From Fulvivirga sp. (GTDB taxonomy: Bacteria > Bacteroidota > Bacteroidia > Cytophagales > Cyclobacteriaceae), in assembly GCA_028280565.1 (NCBI GenBank), contig JANQLQ010000167.1:1-64000 (forward strand): 64,000 bases of DNA, given 5' to 3'. Below, piece by piece: positions 38,504-48,070 of the stretch (within the stretch, counting starts at the first letter, position 1; each line of letters opens with the position of its first letter). The notes below the pieces were generated by a model, which did not search any database, had not been told where the DNA came from, and saw only the letters and a list, made by a program, of their open reading frames with translations. Both the position numbers and the translations under genes were made by a program.

Positions 38504-38614
38504 AGTTATTGAGAGATTGGGCTGTTTTGTTTCTTCCCTGCTTTAAACAACTTGGGAAGCCCAGGATAATGCTCATCTAATCCTGTTCTAAAACAACTTA
38601 ATCTCTCAATAACT
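38504..38614. repeat. Perfect 15-bp inverted repeat around a nested hairpin
   Basis: The arms at 38504-38518 (AGTTATTGAGAGATT) and 38600-38614 are perfect reverse complements. A second nested pair (CTTCCC near 38533 with GGGAAG near 38552) can form inside. The structure lies between the Kelch gene stop and the kinase gene start, both on the minus strand. It may be a solo insertion element or an RNA structure separating the two units. Confidence 0.5.
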
Positions 38615-38678
38615 CCATGCTTAATCTCCTGGTCCTCTTATTTCAAAACAAGACATGACAAATTACGACTTTTTTAGA

Positions 38679-39689
38679 TCAATCATCTTCATCTTCCTCC
38701 TCGAAGGGCTCAAATTCCCAAATGTCGTCAAAGTAAGAACTACCCGTACGGCCTGTCGTCACAAAGCCCCGGTTACCCACTGAAAAAGAGACGGCATCCC
38801 TGCGCGCAGCTCCTTCCAGGGGTGTTTTCTCTATCCATAGGTCTGTAACCGGGTCATACTCCCATACTGAACTGGTGACAGAGCCTCTCACACCGGCTAC
38901 GATATACCCCAGGCCACCCATGGTGAAAGCAGTGGCATTCTCACGGATGATCTCGTAGTCATCTTCCTCGTCAAGGTCCATCATCCTTACCCAGGGAAAG
39001 CCGTCGGAGTCTGCCAGGATGGTGGGATCAAAACGCCAAAAGTCTAGCTCCAGCGCGCCATTATCCGACCCGGTACCTACATAAGCAAAATCACCAATAA
39101 CAAAAGCAATTGAATTTTCACGCTTGCTGCCTCCCAAGCTTGGGATCTGCCTCCATGAATCTGTGGCAGGGTCATACTCCCAAAAATCTTTTAGCGTATT
39201 CCCATCATCTCCTGTGCCCACATACCCTCTTCCGCCGAGCGCAAAGGCCGTGGCATTTCTGCGGGCTGAACCCCCGAAATCCGCAATTTGGGTCCACTCG
39301 TCGGTCGCGGAATTGTACCGGTAGAAATCCCCCAGTTCATCGTCGCCATCAAACCCGAGCCCTACATAACCAAACTCGCCAATGGAAAACGCAACGGCTG
39401 CGCTCCTTCCTACGCCCGGCAGGCTGTCCACACGCTGCCAGAAATTCTGGTTTACATTGTACCTCCAAAAATCTTGATAGTACTCGTCCTCGTCACCGTT
39501 GAACCCTGTACCCACATAAGCCACATCATTAATAACAAATGATACCGCGCTAGATCTTCTAAATCCCTCAAAATCAGACATTTCTACCCAATTCCCTAAG
39601 AAGTCATCATCATCCTCGCCTGAATCACAAGAGATAAGTCCTGCCATAAAGAGCAGTGTAGTGAAAGAAAAAAATTTTGCGTATCTCAT
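38679..39689 (-). CDS. Kelch-repeat lipoprotein
   Basis: A 336-residue lipoprotein (signal MRYAKFFSFTTLLFMAGLISC) with an acidic linker SGEDDDD and about six Kelch-type blades. Each blade follows the pattern RRxxAVAFSIGEFGYVGLGFDGD...DFYRYNSATDEWTQIADF. Kelch propellers mediate binding, and exported ones in Bacteroidota often accompany DUF4270 proteins, as here. Start: the ATG at 39689 begins the lipoprotein signal; an upstream Met would overlap the DUF4270 gene. A gap of only 13 bp separates it from the DUF4270 gene, consistent with one operon. Confidence 0.88.
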   Translation of the reverse strand: MRYAKFFSFTTLLFMAGLISCDSGEDDDDFLGNWVEMSDFEGFRRSSAVSFVINDVAYVGTGFNGDEDEYYQDFWRYNVNQNFWQRVDSLPGVGRSAAVAFSIGEFGYVGLGFDGDDELGDFYRYNSATDEWTQIADFGGSARRNATAFALGGRGYVGTGDDGNTLKDFWEYDPATDSWRQIPSLGGSKRENSIAFVIGDFAYVGTGSDNGALELDFWRFDPTILADSDGFPWVRMMDLDEEDDYEIIRENATAFTMGGLGYIVAGVRGSVTSSVWEYDPVTDLWIEKTPLEGAARRDAVSFSVGNRGFVTTGRTGSSYFDDIWEFEPFEEEDEDD

Positions 39690-39702
39690 ATTTTTGTTCG
39701 TT

Positions 39703-40989
39703 TTATTCGGTTTCAATAATGTAATCGAGGATAAACAACTCCAAGGAAGCCTCAAACGGGCTGAAGCTATCCCCTACGACCAGCTGGTCTGCATTCATCC
39801 CCAAATCATTGCTCGCTCCTCGCACCAGGATAGCATCTTCTACCAGCTCTACTTCATTGATCTTGTCCTGGATAAAATCAGTGATCTCAATTCTATACTG
39901 GGTATCCTCGCCAAATTCATCGTCAAGGGTCAAAAAACCCGGGGCGTTCAGTTGCCGCTCTATTCGATTGAAGCGATCTACTTCATAGAAGGTAAGTCCA
40001 GCGGGAAACGGACGAAGATCGCCATAGGTATCTCGTACCGGCCTGAGTACCAGCGTAGCCTCGGTGATAAAATTTTCGTTCAGGGTTTCACCGATATCCC
40101 TGAGAAATGGGATCTCCACCTTAATGGACAACCCAAAGGCGTTGTTCAAATAAGCCTTATTCCCGGTTTGACGAGAGGAGATATCTTCTTGAGAAGTGAC
40201 CAGATCCGCTAGCTCCGTCCCGGAACGATCGCTCAGCACCTGGTTAAACCTATTCCCACTAGCGGGAAATATCATTTCGTAGTCTTCCCCCGATAATCGA
40301 TAGTGAACGATCAGCCTGCTGGTATTTGAAAAACCAAGGAAGCACTGGCTGACCAGGGTATCCGGCGCTAGTACAAAACCCGGGTAGAAATCATAAAAAT
40401 CATCAAAGAATACATCCTGGTCTTCAATCATAGAAAAGTCAAATATCCCCCGTCCATAGGCATCATCTACAGGGATAGAAATGGACTGGGTCCGGTTAGG
40501 CCGGGGCCCGAAGGTAAGCTCCCCGAGAACCTGCTCCTCCACGAAATCAACCTCACTAATGTTGTGTAAGAACCCATCGTCATCGTATTCCAGCTCCTCC
40601 ACTAAGGGGTAAAGCTTCAGTGTGAAATCATGGGCTGTATCATAATAAAAATAGCGGTCATAAAACAGCTCAAACTCCGTGTAGAGATACTCCGCATCCT
40701 CAGCCGGGAGCTCCACAGAATCCAACCTAACGGCAAATAAAGATTTTGAATGGACTGTACCTATATCCGCATCTTCATGAAAACCGACGAGATGCCGTTC
40801 AGCATTTGAAGTGATAATGGAGTCATCAATGACCGTTGATAACCTTAAATTGATCGTATCAATAAAAACAACATCCAAAACTTCATTTTGGACAATATCT
40901 TCACCCAATGGAGTGGGGAAATTACACCTGCATATCCAAAAAGGCAGGGAAACAAGCATGAAGTAAAGCAGTGCTTTTTGCATAGTCAT
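39703..40989 (-). CDS. DUF4270-family lipoprotein
   Basis: A 428-residue outer-envelope lipoprotein with signal MTMQKALLYFMLVSLPFWICRC and the DUF4270 pattern: PLGEDIV near the N-terminus, EVDFVEEQVLGEL, then repeated beta-strand segments such as FITEATLVLRP and FLTLDDEFGEDTQYRIEITDFIQD. The family is restricted to Bacteroidota, and its function is not established. It is upstream of the Kelch lipoprotein gene and directly downstream of a small broken gene. Confidence 0.85.
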   Translation of the reverse strand: MTMQKALLYFMLVSLPFWICRCNFPTPLGEDIVQNEVLDVVFIDTINLRLSTVIDDSIITSNAERHLVGFHEDADIGTVHSKSLFAVRLDSVELPAEDAEYLYTEFELFYDRYFYYDTAHDFTLKLYPLVEELEYDDDGFLHNISEVDFVEEQVLGELTFGPRPNRTQSISIPVDDAYGRGIFDFSMIEDQDVFFDDFYDFYPGFVLAPDTLVSQCFLGFSNTSRLIVHYRLSGEDYEMIFPASGNRFNQVLSDRSGTELADLVTSQEDISSRQTGNKAYLNNAFGLSIKVEIPFLRDIGETLNENFITEATLVLRPVRDTYGDLRPFPAGLTFYEVDRFNRIERQLNAPGFLTLDDEFGEDTQYRIEITDFIQDKINEVELVEDAILVRGASNDLGMNADQLVVGDSFSPFEASLELFILDYIIETE

Positions 40990-40993
40990 TTAA

Positions 40994-41359
40994 TTATGAT
41001 GGTAAATTCCATGACATAATGGGAATAAGTGACTTAAAGGCAGCCTCCAGCGTCTCCGACGAAACGATAACCTCAAAAAGATGTCTTGCAAAACCGTGTC
41101 CCAGGTATTGATCTTACCCTGCACGAGCCGCTGCAATAAAACACCGCAGATCAAGAAAGGAAAAAGGGTTATTTTCATTGGATTGCTGGAAAAGTAAATT
41201 CAAAAATTCCCTGTAGGCCTCACTGAAAAAAATAATCTCAACGAATACATGTTTTTCACCCACAAAGAGCCCGGTTTTCATCACGTAACCTCTTTTGAAA
41301 AAAATTGCCAGCTGGTGGGGATTCACGTAAGGTTTCATTGATAAAAACTCCATATTCAT
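40994..41359 (-). pseudogene. Small gene with an in-frame TAA, family unknown
   Basis: From the ATG at 41359 the frame reads 81 codons (MEFLSMKPYVNPHQLAIFFK...) to a TAA at 41114-41116. It then continues open in the same frame with protein-like sequence (DQYLGHGFARHLFEVIVSSE, then TLEAAFKSLIPIMSWNLPS) to a stop at 40994, 4 bp before the DUF4270 start. A single stop interrupting an otherwise intact 121-residue gene suggests a recent pseudogene or a read-through codon. I recognise no family. Confidence 0.45.
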
Positions 41360-41417
41360 AGATTTTAATTCTCAATCCATGTGCAAGAAGGTAGCTTAGG
41401 TACTTTAAAAGCCATTT

Positions 41418-42740
41418 ATGGAGTGCATTTTCTCTTGTTTTGCCCTGTCTTGCCGCCGTTTAAAGGCCTATTCCCAGCGACCTAAAAGCGCCTTCACACT
41501 TGTTGTGTTGTCTATAACACTGGTGTCTCCTTTGGCTAGGGCACAAAATTCACCGGGCTCACCCTACACGTACTTCGGCATTGGCGATATATACAACAAA
41601 GGCCTGGGGCATCAGCTTATCTCCGGGGGGACGGGTATAGCGGATAGGAATGGGACAGCGATCAATAATTTAAACCCGGCTTCCTACAGCAGCATAGGCT
41701 ATCCTTACACATTTCTCAACGAGTTTGGCCTGAGTATCTCCACGGCCACACGCGAAGATGGCTCCAATACTGGCCGCCAATTTGAGCTGGATTTTCCCTA
41801 CCTGGCCATGGCCTTCAAAACCGGTGAACGGTCCGGTGCATCTTTCGGCCTTCGGAGGTTCAGCAATGTCAATTATGATATTTTCGGATCCGATGAATTC
41901 AATGGTATCCCGGGAAGCTACCAGGTAAGATACGAAGGTTCAGGGGGGCTTAGCGAATTTTATTTTGGGTATGGGAGAAAATTAAGCGAACGGCTCTCTG
42001 TCGGGGCCCATTTTTCATATGTGTTTGGCTCTCTTCAAAACGACCAGTTTGTCCGGAGCGCAGATATCAATTATAATGTAAGCATAGAAGATACTAATTT
42101 CTTAAGCTCATTGAGTGTAGACTTAGGGCTGCAGTACACGGTGCCGATCGGGAAATCAGCGTTGACACTTGGGGCCACGTATGACTCTAGGGATAATTTA
42201 GGTAGTTCACGAGACCTAAGGATAGCAGAGACCCAGCCCGGCACCACTGTACCCATTGATGAGATCACAACGATCGATATCGAGGAAGAGGATGACTACA
42301 TTTTACCCCATAGTTTCGGGTTCGGCCTATCTTGGAACAAGAACAATAAATTCAAACTAAGCCTCGACCTCCAGACCCAGCTATGGTCTGAATCCAGCCT
42401 GTCCGGCGATGATTTTAGCTTACGCGATAGCCGCAGAGGTGCCTTGGGCTTTGAAAAGCTGCCCAACTACAAGTCGGAAAGCTATTGGGGTTTCGTGAGT
42501 TATGGTTTTGGGTTTTATACCGAGCAGTCTTACTTAGTCTTAGACGAAGAGGGTTTGAACAGCGCTGGCGCCACGTTCGGGGTCGGCCTTCCCATCGGGA
42601 ACAAAGGCATGCTGCGGATCATAGGAGAAAGAGCTTTCCGGGGCCAGCAGCTATCGGACTTTTTCAGCGAAAATTACACACAGCTGACGTTTAGCATCAC
42701 TTTTATGGACCTTTGGTTCTCACAGCGGAAATTTTATTGA
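41418..42740 (+). CDS. Predicted outer-membrane beta-barrel protein
   Basis: A 440-residue protein with a long signal region (signal cleavage after PLARAQ, about residue 43) and a mature part built of alternating beta-strands. It opens with SPYTYFGIGDIYNKG, a start pattern widely seen in Bacteroidota barrel proteins related to the OmpP1/FadL superfamily, and ends in an aromatic-rich strand (LWFSQRKFY). The ligand and role are unknown. It is divergent from the DUF4270 operon. Confidence 0.75.
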   Translation: MECIFSCFALSCRRLKAYSQRPKSAFTLVVLSITLVSPLARAQNSPGSPYTYFGIGDIYNKGLGHQLISGGTGIADRNGTAINNLNPASYSSIGYPYTFLNEFGLSISTATREDGSNTGRQFELDFPYLAMAFKTGERSGASFGLRRFSNVNYDIFGSDEFNGIPGSYQVRYEGSGGLSEFYFGYGRKLSERLSVGAHFSYVFGSLQNDQFVRSADINYNVSIEDTNFLSSLSVDLGLQYTVPIGKSALTLGATYDSRDNLGSSRDLRIAETQPGTTVPIDEITTIDIEEEDDYILPHSFGFGLSWNKNNKFKLSLDLQTQLWSESSLSGDDFSLRDSRRGALGFEKLPNYKSESYWGFVSYGFGFYTEQSYLVLDEEGLNSAGATFGVGLPIGNKGMLRIIGERAFRGQQLSDFFSENYTQLTFSITFMDLWFSQRKFY

Positions 42741-42897
42741 TCTCCAAAGGTTTCTTTTCCTGGTAGTTAATCCTACACCGGGAAGCCGGCACAAAAATAT
42801 TATCAAGATGTAATGGATTCCTGCCAATTTAAGAGTCATCTTTATAAACAAGGGCGCCTCCTAATTTAAAGATGATGTATTTTAAAAACCACGATCA

Positions 42898-44493
42898 ATG
42901 AGCACGGCAGGAATAGAAATAAAGGGTGAAATGAAACCCGGTTATGACGAAGTACTTAGTGATGAAGCTTTGGCCTTTGTTGCCAAGCTCCACAGGAAAT
43001 TCAATCCCACACGGATACAGCTATTGGCAGACCGGGACCTGCGACAACAAAAAATAGACCAGGGTGAGCTTCCCGGGTTTTTACCCGGAACGGACACTGT
43101 TCGAAAAGGAGACTGGCAAGTGAACCCCATTCCCGATGACCTTCAAGACAGGCGAACCGAGATCACTGGCCCTGTAGACCGGAAAATGGTGATCAACGCA
43201 CTGAACTCCGGCGCAAAAGTATTCATGGCTGACTTTGAAGACGCCAACTCACCTACTTGGGAGAACACAATAGAAGGCCAGCAAAATTTATACGATGCCA
43301 TCCGTAGGCAAATCGATTTCACCGCCCCTAACGGGAAGGAATACAAACTCAAGGATGATCCGGCGGTGCTCAAGGTACGGGCTAGGGGCTGGCATTTGGA
43401 AGAAAAGCATGTTTTAGTGGATGGGGAGCCCTTTTCCGCCTCCATCTTCGACTTCGGGCTCTTTTTCTTTAGAAACGCCAAACAACTTTTGGAAAATGGG
43501 TCCGGTCCGTACTTTTATTTGCCTAAGCTGGAAAGTCATTTAGAGGCCCGGCTGTGGAACGATGTATTTAAAGAAGCCCAATCCGAGTTGGGTATCCCAC
43601 AAGGGACCATAAAAGTAACCGTACTGATAGAAACCATTTTGGCCGCCTTCGAGATGGAGGAGATCCTCTACGAGTTAAAGGAGCACATGGCAGGGCTAAA
43701 TGCCGGCCGGTGGGATTACATTTTTAGTATTGTTAAAAAATTCCGTAACCACCCCGAATACGTATTGCCGGACCGGGTACAGGTAACCATGACGGTCCCA
43801 TTCATGCAGGCCTACGCACAACTATTAGTTCGAACCTGTCATAAAAGAGGGGCCCACGCCATCGGCGGTATGTCTGCCTTTATCCCTAGCCGAAAAGACG
43901 AGGAGATCAATAAGAACGCTTTTGAAAAGGTGCGATCAGACAAAAAATTAGAAGCCAGCCACGGCTATGATGGCACTTGGGTAGCGCATCCTGACCTTGT
44001 GCCCGTAGCTATGGAACAGTTTGATCCTTTCATCAAAGAGGGCCAACACCAAAAACACAATATGCGAGAAGATGTAAATGTCTCGGCAGCAGACCTGTTG
44101 AATTTCAAGGTGGAGAATGGGAAGATCACCGAAGAAGGGTTGAGGCTCAATATTAACGTAGGTATCCTTTACATCGAGTCCTGGCTAATGGGAGTAGGAG
44201 CCGCCGCACTTTACAACTTAATGGAAGATGCCGCCACCGCCGAAATATCACGTGCCCAAGTGTGGCAATGGACACATAACGCCGGGGTGAAACTGAACGA
44301 CGGCCGGGAAGCTGATTTAAAGCTCTATGAACAACTGAAAGAAGAAGAACTCGAAAAAATAAAGGGCCTGCTAGGAGAAGAAAGATACAACCTCGGAAGG
44401 TTTACAGAAGCTGCTGAAATATTTGATCACCTGGTAAAAACCGAAGATTTCATAGACTTTCTCACGCTTAAAGCTTACGACTCCCTGGCTTAA
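42898..44493 (+). CDS. aceB: Malate synthase A
   Basis: A 531-residue malate synthase, the second glyoxylate-shunt enzyme (glyoxylate + acetyl-CoA to malate). It has the family signature [18 protein letters not shown], the [15 protein letters not shown]-type segment with the catalytic Arg, [14 protein letters not shown] and the WTHNAGVKL segment with the Lys/His region near the catalytic Asp. Length matches the short (A) isoform. Isocitrate lyase, often adjacent, is not found in this window, and the gene appears monocistronic. Confidence 0.93.
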   Translation: MSTAGIEIKGEMKPGYDEVLSDEALAFVAKLHRKFNPTRIQLLADRDLRQQKIDQGELPGFLPGTDTVRKGDWQVNPIPDDLQDRRTEITGPVDRKMVINALNSGAKVFMADFEDANSPTWENTIEGQQNLYDAIRRQIDFTAPNGKEYKLKDDPAVLKVRARGWHLEEKHVLVDGEPFSASIFDFGLFFFRNAKQLLENGSGPYFYLPKLESHLEARLWNDVFKEAQSELGIPQGTIKVTVLIETILAAFEMEEILYELKEHMAGLNAGRWDYIFSIVKKFRNHPEYVLPDRVQVTMTVPFMQAYAQLLVRTCHKRGAHAIGGMSAFIPSRKDEEINKNAFEKVRSDKKLEASHGYDGTWVAHPDLVPVAMEQFDPFIKEGQHQKHNMREDVNVSAADLLNFKVENGKITEEGLRLNINVGILYIESWLMGVGAAALYNLMEDAATAEISRAQVWQWTHNAGVKLNDGREADLKLYEQLKEEELEKIKGLLGEERYNLGRFTEAAEIFDHLVKTEDFIDFLTLKAYDSLA

Positions 44494-44594
44494 AGCCATT
44501 TCGTTTTTGAGAGTATCCAATTACAAAAAAGAATTGGCAAACTGTGTGATACCCCCAACATCCCCTCACCGGGTGACTCGAAGTAACTTACACT

Positions 44595-44658
44595 GGTCCG
44601 CGTTTGCAACGCGGACCTCTCGAGTACTACAGGGCACTCACGCCAGCATTTGTAATGC
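44595..44658. repeat. Two REP-like palindromes after aceB
   Basis: GGTCCGCGTT/AACGCGGACC around a TGC loop (44595-44617) and GCATT/AATGC around TGT (44646-44658). Their shape, a GC-rich stem with a tri-nucleotide loop, resembles the REP cluster at 9.1 kb and the palindrome at the right edge. The 461-bp gap holds no convincing gene; a 95-codon frame across it is probably chance. Confidence 0.55.
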
Positions 44659-44972
44659 GGGTATCCAAAGAACATTTTGTCAAGACAGAAAACTCCCTCT
44701 ACAAAACTGGCACACAAGCATTACTTATCGAACATATAGCACCAAGCATAATCCCCTGATGGATGTTTTCAGTGAAGGAAAAGAAAGATTTTAGCTCCCG
44801 CCCGGATAATAGTTCTAAAACTCGAACTCGCCTCACTTACCGAATCCAATCTAAAAAGTACATCCCCATCGAAAACTGGGAACAATAACCATTGCCATAA
44901 CAGGAACATTTGATACTAAGCTTTGTTTTTTAATAGTAACACTATCAAAAACAAATGCAAAACTATCTGTTA

Positions 44973-45437
44973 ATGAATGTCTTAAAAAACCTCTTTGTTC
45001 TTAACCTGTTGGCTTTACTAGTTTTTGTTTCCTGCGATGATGATGACGATGGAGACTCAAACCCCGCTCCCGGCGGTATCTCCTTGCAAACTGACGACCT
45101 TCTTGGGGAATGGCGGATCACTCGATTCATAGAAGATAATGAAGACGAGACAGACGATCTTGATGACTTTACCTTGGAGTTTATGGACAACGGTGTACTG
45201 GAAATTACCCGCATCTCTGATTCGGAAAGCATAGAAGCGAGTTGGCTCCTAAGCTCCAATGGAGAAAGACTAACCATCAATATCGACGATGATGATGCCC
45301 GGCGGCTCGACCCGGACGAAGAACTTGAAGAGTTAGACGATGAATGGATCTTTGTAGAACTATCCGGTAATACGCTCGAACTCTTGGAGGAAGACGACGA
45401 TAATGATCGAGATGAATTAACCCTTCAAAGAAATTGA
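44973..45437 (+). CDS. Lipocalin-like acidic lipoprotein
   Basis: A 154-residue lipoprotein (signal MNVLKNLFVLNLLALLVFVSC, Cys at 21) with a strongly acidic linker (DDDDDGDSNP). It continues into a lipocalin-like barrel: LLGEWRITRFIEDNE at the first strand, FTLEFMDNGVLEI, ASWLLSSNGERLTI, then LSGNTLELLEE. This is the pattern of Bacteroidota small lipocalin-like lipoproteins. The predicted pI is very low. The ligand is unknown. An ATG six codons earlier (44955) is an alternative start. A strong terminator follows. Confidence 0.78.
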   Translation: MNVLKNLFVLNLLALLVFVSCDDDDDGDSNPAPGGISLQTDDLLGEWRITRFIEDNEDETDDLDDFTLEFMDNGVLEITRISDSESIEASWLLSSNGERLTINIDDDDARRLDPDEELEELDDEWIFVELSGNTLELLEEDDDNDRDELTLQRN

Positions 45438-45458
45438 TCTCACCAATAGAGATCACAT

Positions 45459-45495
45459 GCAAAAAGGTTGTCCTTAGCAGGAACAACCTTTTTGC
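45459..45495 (+). terminator. Strong intrinsic terminator after the lipocalin-like gene
   Basis: GCAAAAAGGTTGT and ACAACCTTTTTGC are perfect complements around a short loop, ending in five T. It lies 22 bp after the stop codon. Confidence 0.85.
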
Positions 45496-45786
45496 TTGAT
45501 AGACATACCTTTAACACAATCTTAACCTATTACAACTGCCTCATAAACTTACTGTCACACCCCGGATCCGCAAGAAACTCTTGAAGCCTGCGATACTATA
45601 AATTAAACTGATATTACCATGAGTTTGCCCCCGGTTTAAATGTCCTTACTCGATTTCAACATTCCTTAATCTCGTTTGGATACTGTACAAAAAAGAAAAT
45701 TAGGAAATTCACCCTCGTGGTGAGGAGATCATGTCTTAGACATGGTTAGTATTTAAAGCCATAAATCTGCCTTCTTTCTATTCCTT

Positions 45787-45822
45787 GAGGTTGTTCCCGG
45801 TAGGAGCAACCTCTTGTTTTTT
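45787..45822 (+). terminator. Orphan intrinsic terminator
   Basis: GAGGTTG...CAACCTC hairpin (45787-45813) followed by TTGTTTTTT. The lipocalin-like gene already has its own terminator 290 bp upstream and no ORF lies between, so this may end an unrecognised small RNA transcribed from within 45500-45780. Confidence 0.6.
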
Positions 45823-45888
45823 GTGCTAAGGCAATTTACGAACAGCATACTGCCACGAAGTTTACCAAGTTTTGATTATTTTTATGTT

Positions 45889-46479
45889 GTGATCAACACA
45901 AGTACACATACAATAACATTTCCCAAACACTTGGCAATGAGTGATAATGAGTTTTTTGAGTTTTGCCAAGCGAATAAGGAATTAGACTTCGAACGCGATC
46001 AATATGGTAATATCATAATCATGTCTCCAAGTGGAAGCTTATCTGATCACCTAGCGATACAAATAGCAGGTGAACTTATCGCCTGGAACAAGGAAAATAA
46101 TGAAGGAGTAGTTTTCGGATCTTCGGCAGGTTTCACATTACCAGATAGTTCTATCAGATCCCCGGACGTAGCGTACGTCTCCAAAAAAAATTGGAATGCC
46201 TTAACAAGCGAAGAAAAATCAAAATTCGCTCCCGTGGTTCCTGTATTTTTGGTGGAGGTAATGTCCCCTTCGGATGTCCTTAAAAACCTGCAAACAAAAA
46301 TGACCCATTGGATGGATAATGGGGTCCAATTGGGGTGGTTGATCGATCCAACGAATGAAAAAGCATATATCTATACCCCTGCTGGCATCACCAAAATAGT
46401 TGAAGATTTCGATACCATACTGCATGGGTCCCCTATCCTGTCTGGCTTTACTTTCCCTCTTTCTTTGCTTCGGGATTAA
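45889..46479 (+). CDS. Uma2-family (DUF820) putative restriction-endonuclease-fold protein
   Basis: A 196-residue Uma2 protein with the PD-(D/E)xK-like core: RDQYGNIIIMSPSG, then SSAGFTLPDSSIRSPDVAYVSKK carrying the conserved PD, VPVFLVEVMSPSD supplying the Glu, and KMTHWMDNGVQLGWLIDP. Function is not established; many copies occur in cyanobacteria and Bacteroidota, often near mobile elements. I start it at the GTG at 45889, since the upstream TTG falls in a terminator. An ATG at 45937 is the main alternative. Confidence 0.8.
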   Translation: MINTSTHTITFPKHLAMSDNEFFEFCQANKELDFERDQYGNIIIMSPSGSLSDHLAIQIAGELIAWNKENNEGVVFGSSAGFTLPDSSIRSPDVAYVSKKNWNALTSEEKSKFAPVVPVFLVEVMSPSDVLKNLQTKMTHWMDNGVQLGWLIDPTNEKAYIYTPAGITKIVEDFDTILHGSPILSGFTFPLSLLRD

Positions 46480-46621
46480 ATTACTTAAGTCAATTATTGG
46501 GGCTTCTCTACTTAAAACCGGGTAATTTAATAACCAAAGCCCGTGTAGTGGAAATCTCCTTCTTTTCCGTCCCAAGCATAAGCAGATCTATTTTAATTTC
46601 TAACCCAACTAAGGCAAATCC

Positions 46622-48070
46622 ATGCTTAAATATAGTTTCACGGCCGTATGCATAACGATTTTACTTTCATGCAGCACCACTTCCGAACCTCAAAGAGGAT
46701 TCACTACCGAAACGGCAAAGCAGTTGGAAGCAGAGGGATGGCAACAGGTGCCTGGCATCTTGAGCCGGATCAAACCCCCGCAATTTCCTGCCAGCACATT
46801 CAATATCAAAGATTTCGGCGCTGAAGGTGACTCCATCACCAATGATCTTCCAGCGATTATGAAAGCCATTGACGCCTGCTCTAAGGCGGGTGGTGGTAAG
46901 GTGCTGATCCCGGCTGGCCAATACTTCATTAAGGGTCCTATCCACCTAGAAAGTAATATTAACCTCCACATTCAAGAAGGAGCACGGATCTTTTTTAGTC
47001 AACAGCCTAAAGACTACTTGCCCGCCGTAAAAGTGCGCTGGGAGGGAACCGTATGTTACAACTATTCCCCGCTTATTTATGGTTACCAATTAAAAAATAT
47101 TGCCATCACGGGGAAAGGCATGATTGATGGCGCCGCTCGCGAATGGTCCATGGAATGGCGCAAGGTCCAAAAACCGGATAAAGACCGGCTTCGGCAAATG
47201 GGCAATGATACTATCCCCGAAGTCCAAAGAGTATTTGCAGAAGGTTTCCTAGACCTGGACGGTGATGGTCAAGATGATGGATATGGCGACGGACAGCAGC
47301 ATTATTTGAGGCCTACACTTATTGAATTATACGAGTGCGAAAATATACTACTTGAGGATTTCAGTATTAAAGAAAGTCCCTTCTGGACCGTTCACCCCGT
47401 TTTTAGCAAGAACATAACCGTACGTAATTTGACCATCTATGGCGCTGTTTTGAATGACGACGGGGTGGACCCGGACAGCTGTGAAGATGTATTGATAGAA
47501 GGCTGCGAGATACAGACCCGGGATGATGCGATTTCTATTAAGGCCGGGAGAGATCAAGACGCTTGGAACAGGCCGGGAAGCAAAAACATTGTGGTTAGGA
47601 ACAACCGCTTGTTAAGCGGGGCAAATGCCCTGTGCATAGGCTCGGAAATGTCCGGTGGGGTAAGCCATGTTTTTGCAGAAAACAACTACATCGCAAACGG
47701 CCAGCACGCCCTTAATTTCAAATGCAACTTGGACAGGGGCGGCCAGGTGGAAAAAGTCTATTTACGAAATACCGAAATTGAATCGTGTGGTAAGGCCATG
47801 TTCATTTTCAGGATGGATTACCATGGATACCGTGGAAACCACTTCCCTACTAAGTTCAATGACTTTTATGTATCCGGTATCCGTTGCAAAAATGTTGAGC
47901 AAAAACCTTTTAAAATCGTCGGTGTGCAGGATCAGTTCATCACACGTGTGTATCTTAATGACATTACCATAGATAAGGCCGGGGAAGAAAGCCAGTTTGA
48001 ATACGCTGACGATCTCGTCTTTTCCAGTGTAACTATCAATGGTAAACCTATACAGTATGAGCCGAATTAA
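46622..48070 (+). CDS. GH28 polygalacturonase-like lipoprotein 1
   Basis: A 482-residue lipoprotein (MLKYSFTAVCITILLSC, Cys at 17) with the parallel beta-helix of GH28. The usual NTD motif reads N278-D-D280, followed by D301-D302 in TRDDAISIKAG; these fit the three catalytic Asp. The later GHG motif reads IGSEMSGG, as in many Bacteroidota exo-type or rhamnogalacturonan-active members. It removes galacturonate residues from pectin-like chains. It overlaps the sulfatase gene by 14 bp, so the two act on the same, perhaps sulfated, polymer. Confidence 0.88.
   Translation: MLKYSFTAVCITILLSCSTTSEPQRGFTTETAKQLEAEGWQQVPGILSRIKPPQFPASTFNIKDFGAEGDSITNDLPAIMKAIDACSKAGGGKVLIPAGQYFIKGPIHLESNINLHIQEGARIFFSQQPKDYLPAVKVRWEGTVCYNYSPLIYGYQLKNIAITGKGMIDGAAREWSMEWRKVQKPDKDRLRQMGNDTIPEVQRVFAEGFLDLDGDGQDDGYGDGQQHYLRPTLIELYECENILLEDFSIKESPFWTVHPVFSKNITVRNLTIYGAVLNDDGVDPDSCEDVLIEGCEIQTRDDAISIKAGRDQDAWNRPGSKNIVVRNNRLLSGANALCIGSEMSGGVSHVFAENNYIANGQHALNFKCNLDRGGQVEKVYLRNTEIESCGKAMFIFRMDYHGYRGNHFPTKFNDFYVSGIRCKNVEQKPFKIVGVQDQFITRVYLNDITIDKAGEESQFEYADDLVFSSVTINGKPIQYEPN

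Noticed and set aside
44507-44794. 95-codon plus-strand frame after aceB
   Set aside because: It runs across two REP-like palindromes and overlaps the region antisense to another frame; the composition is not protein-like.
45814-45888. Upstream TTG start for the Uma2 gene
   Set aside because: It falls in the T-tract of a terminator, and the extra 25 residues do not resemble the family N-terminus.
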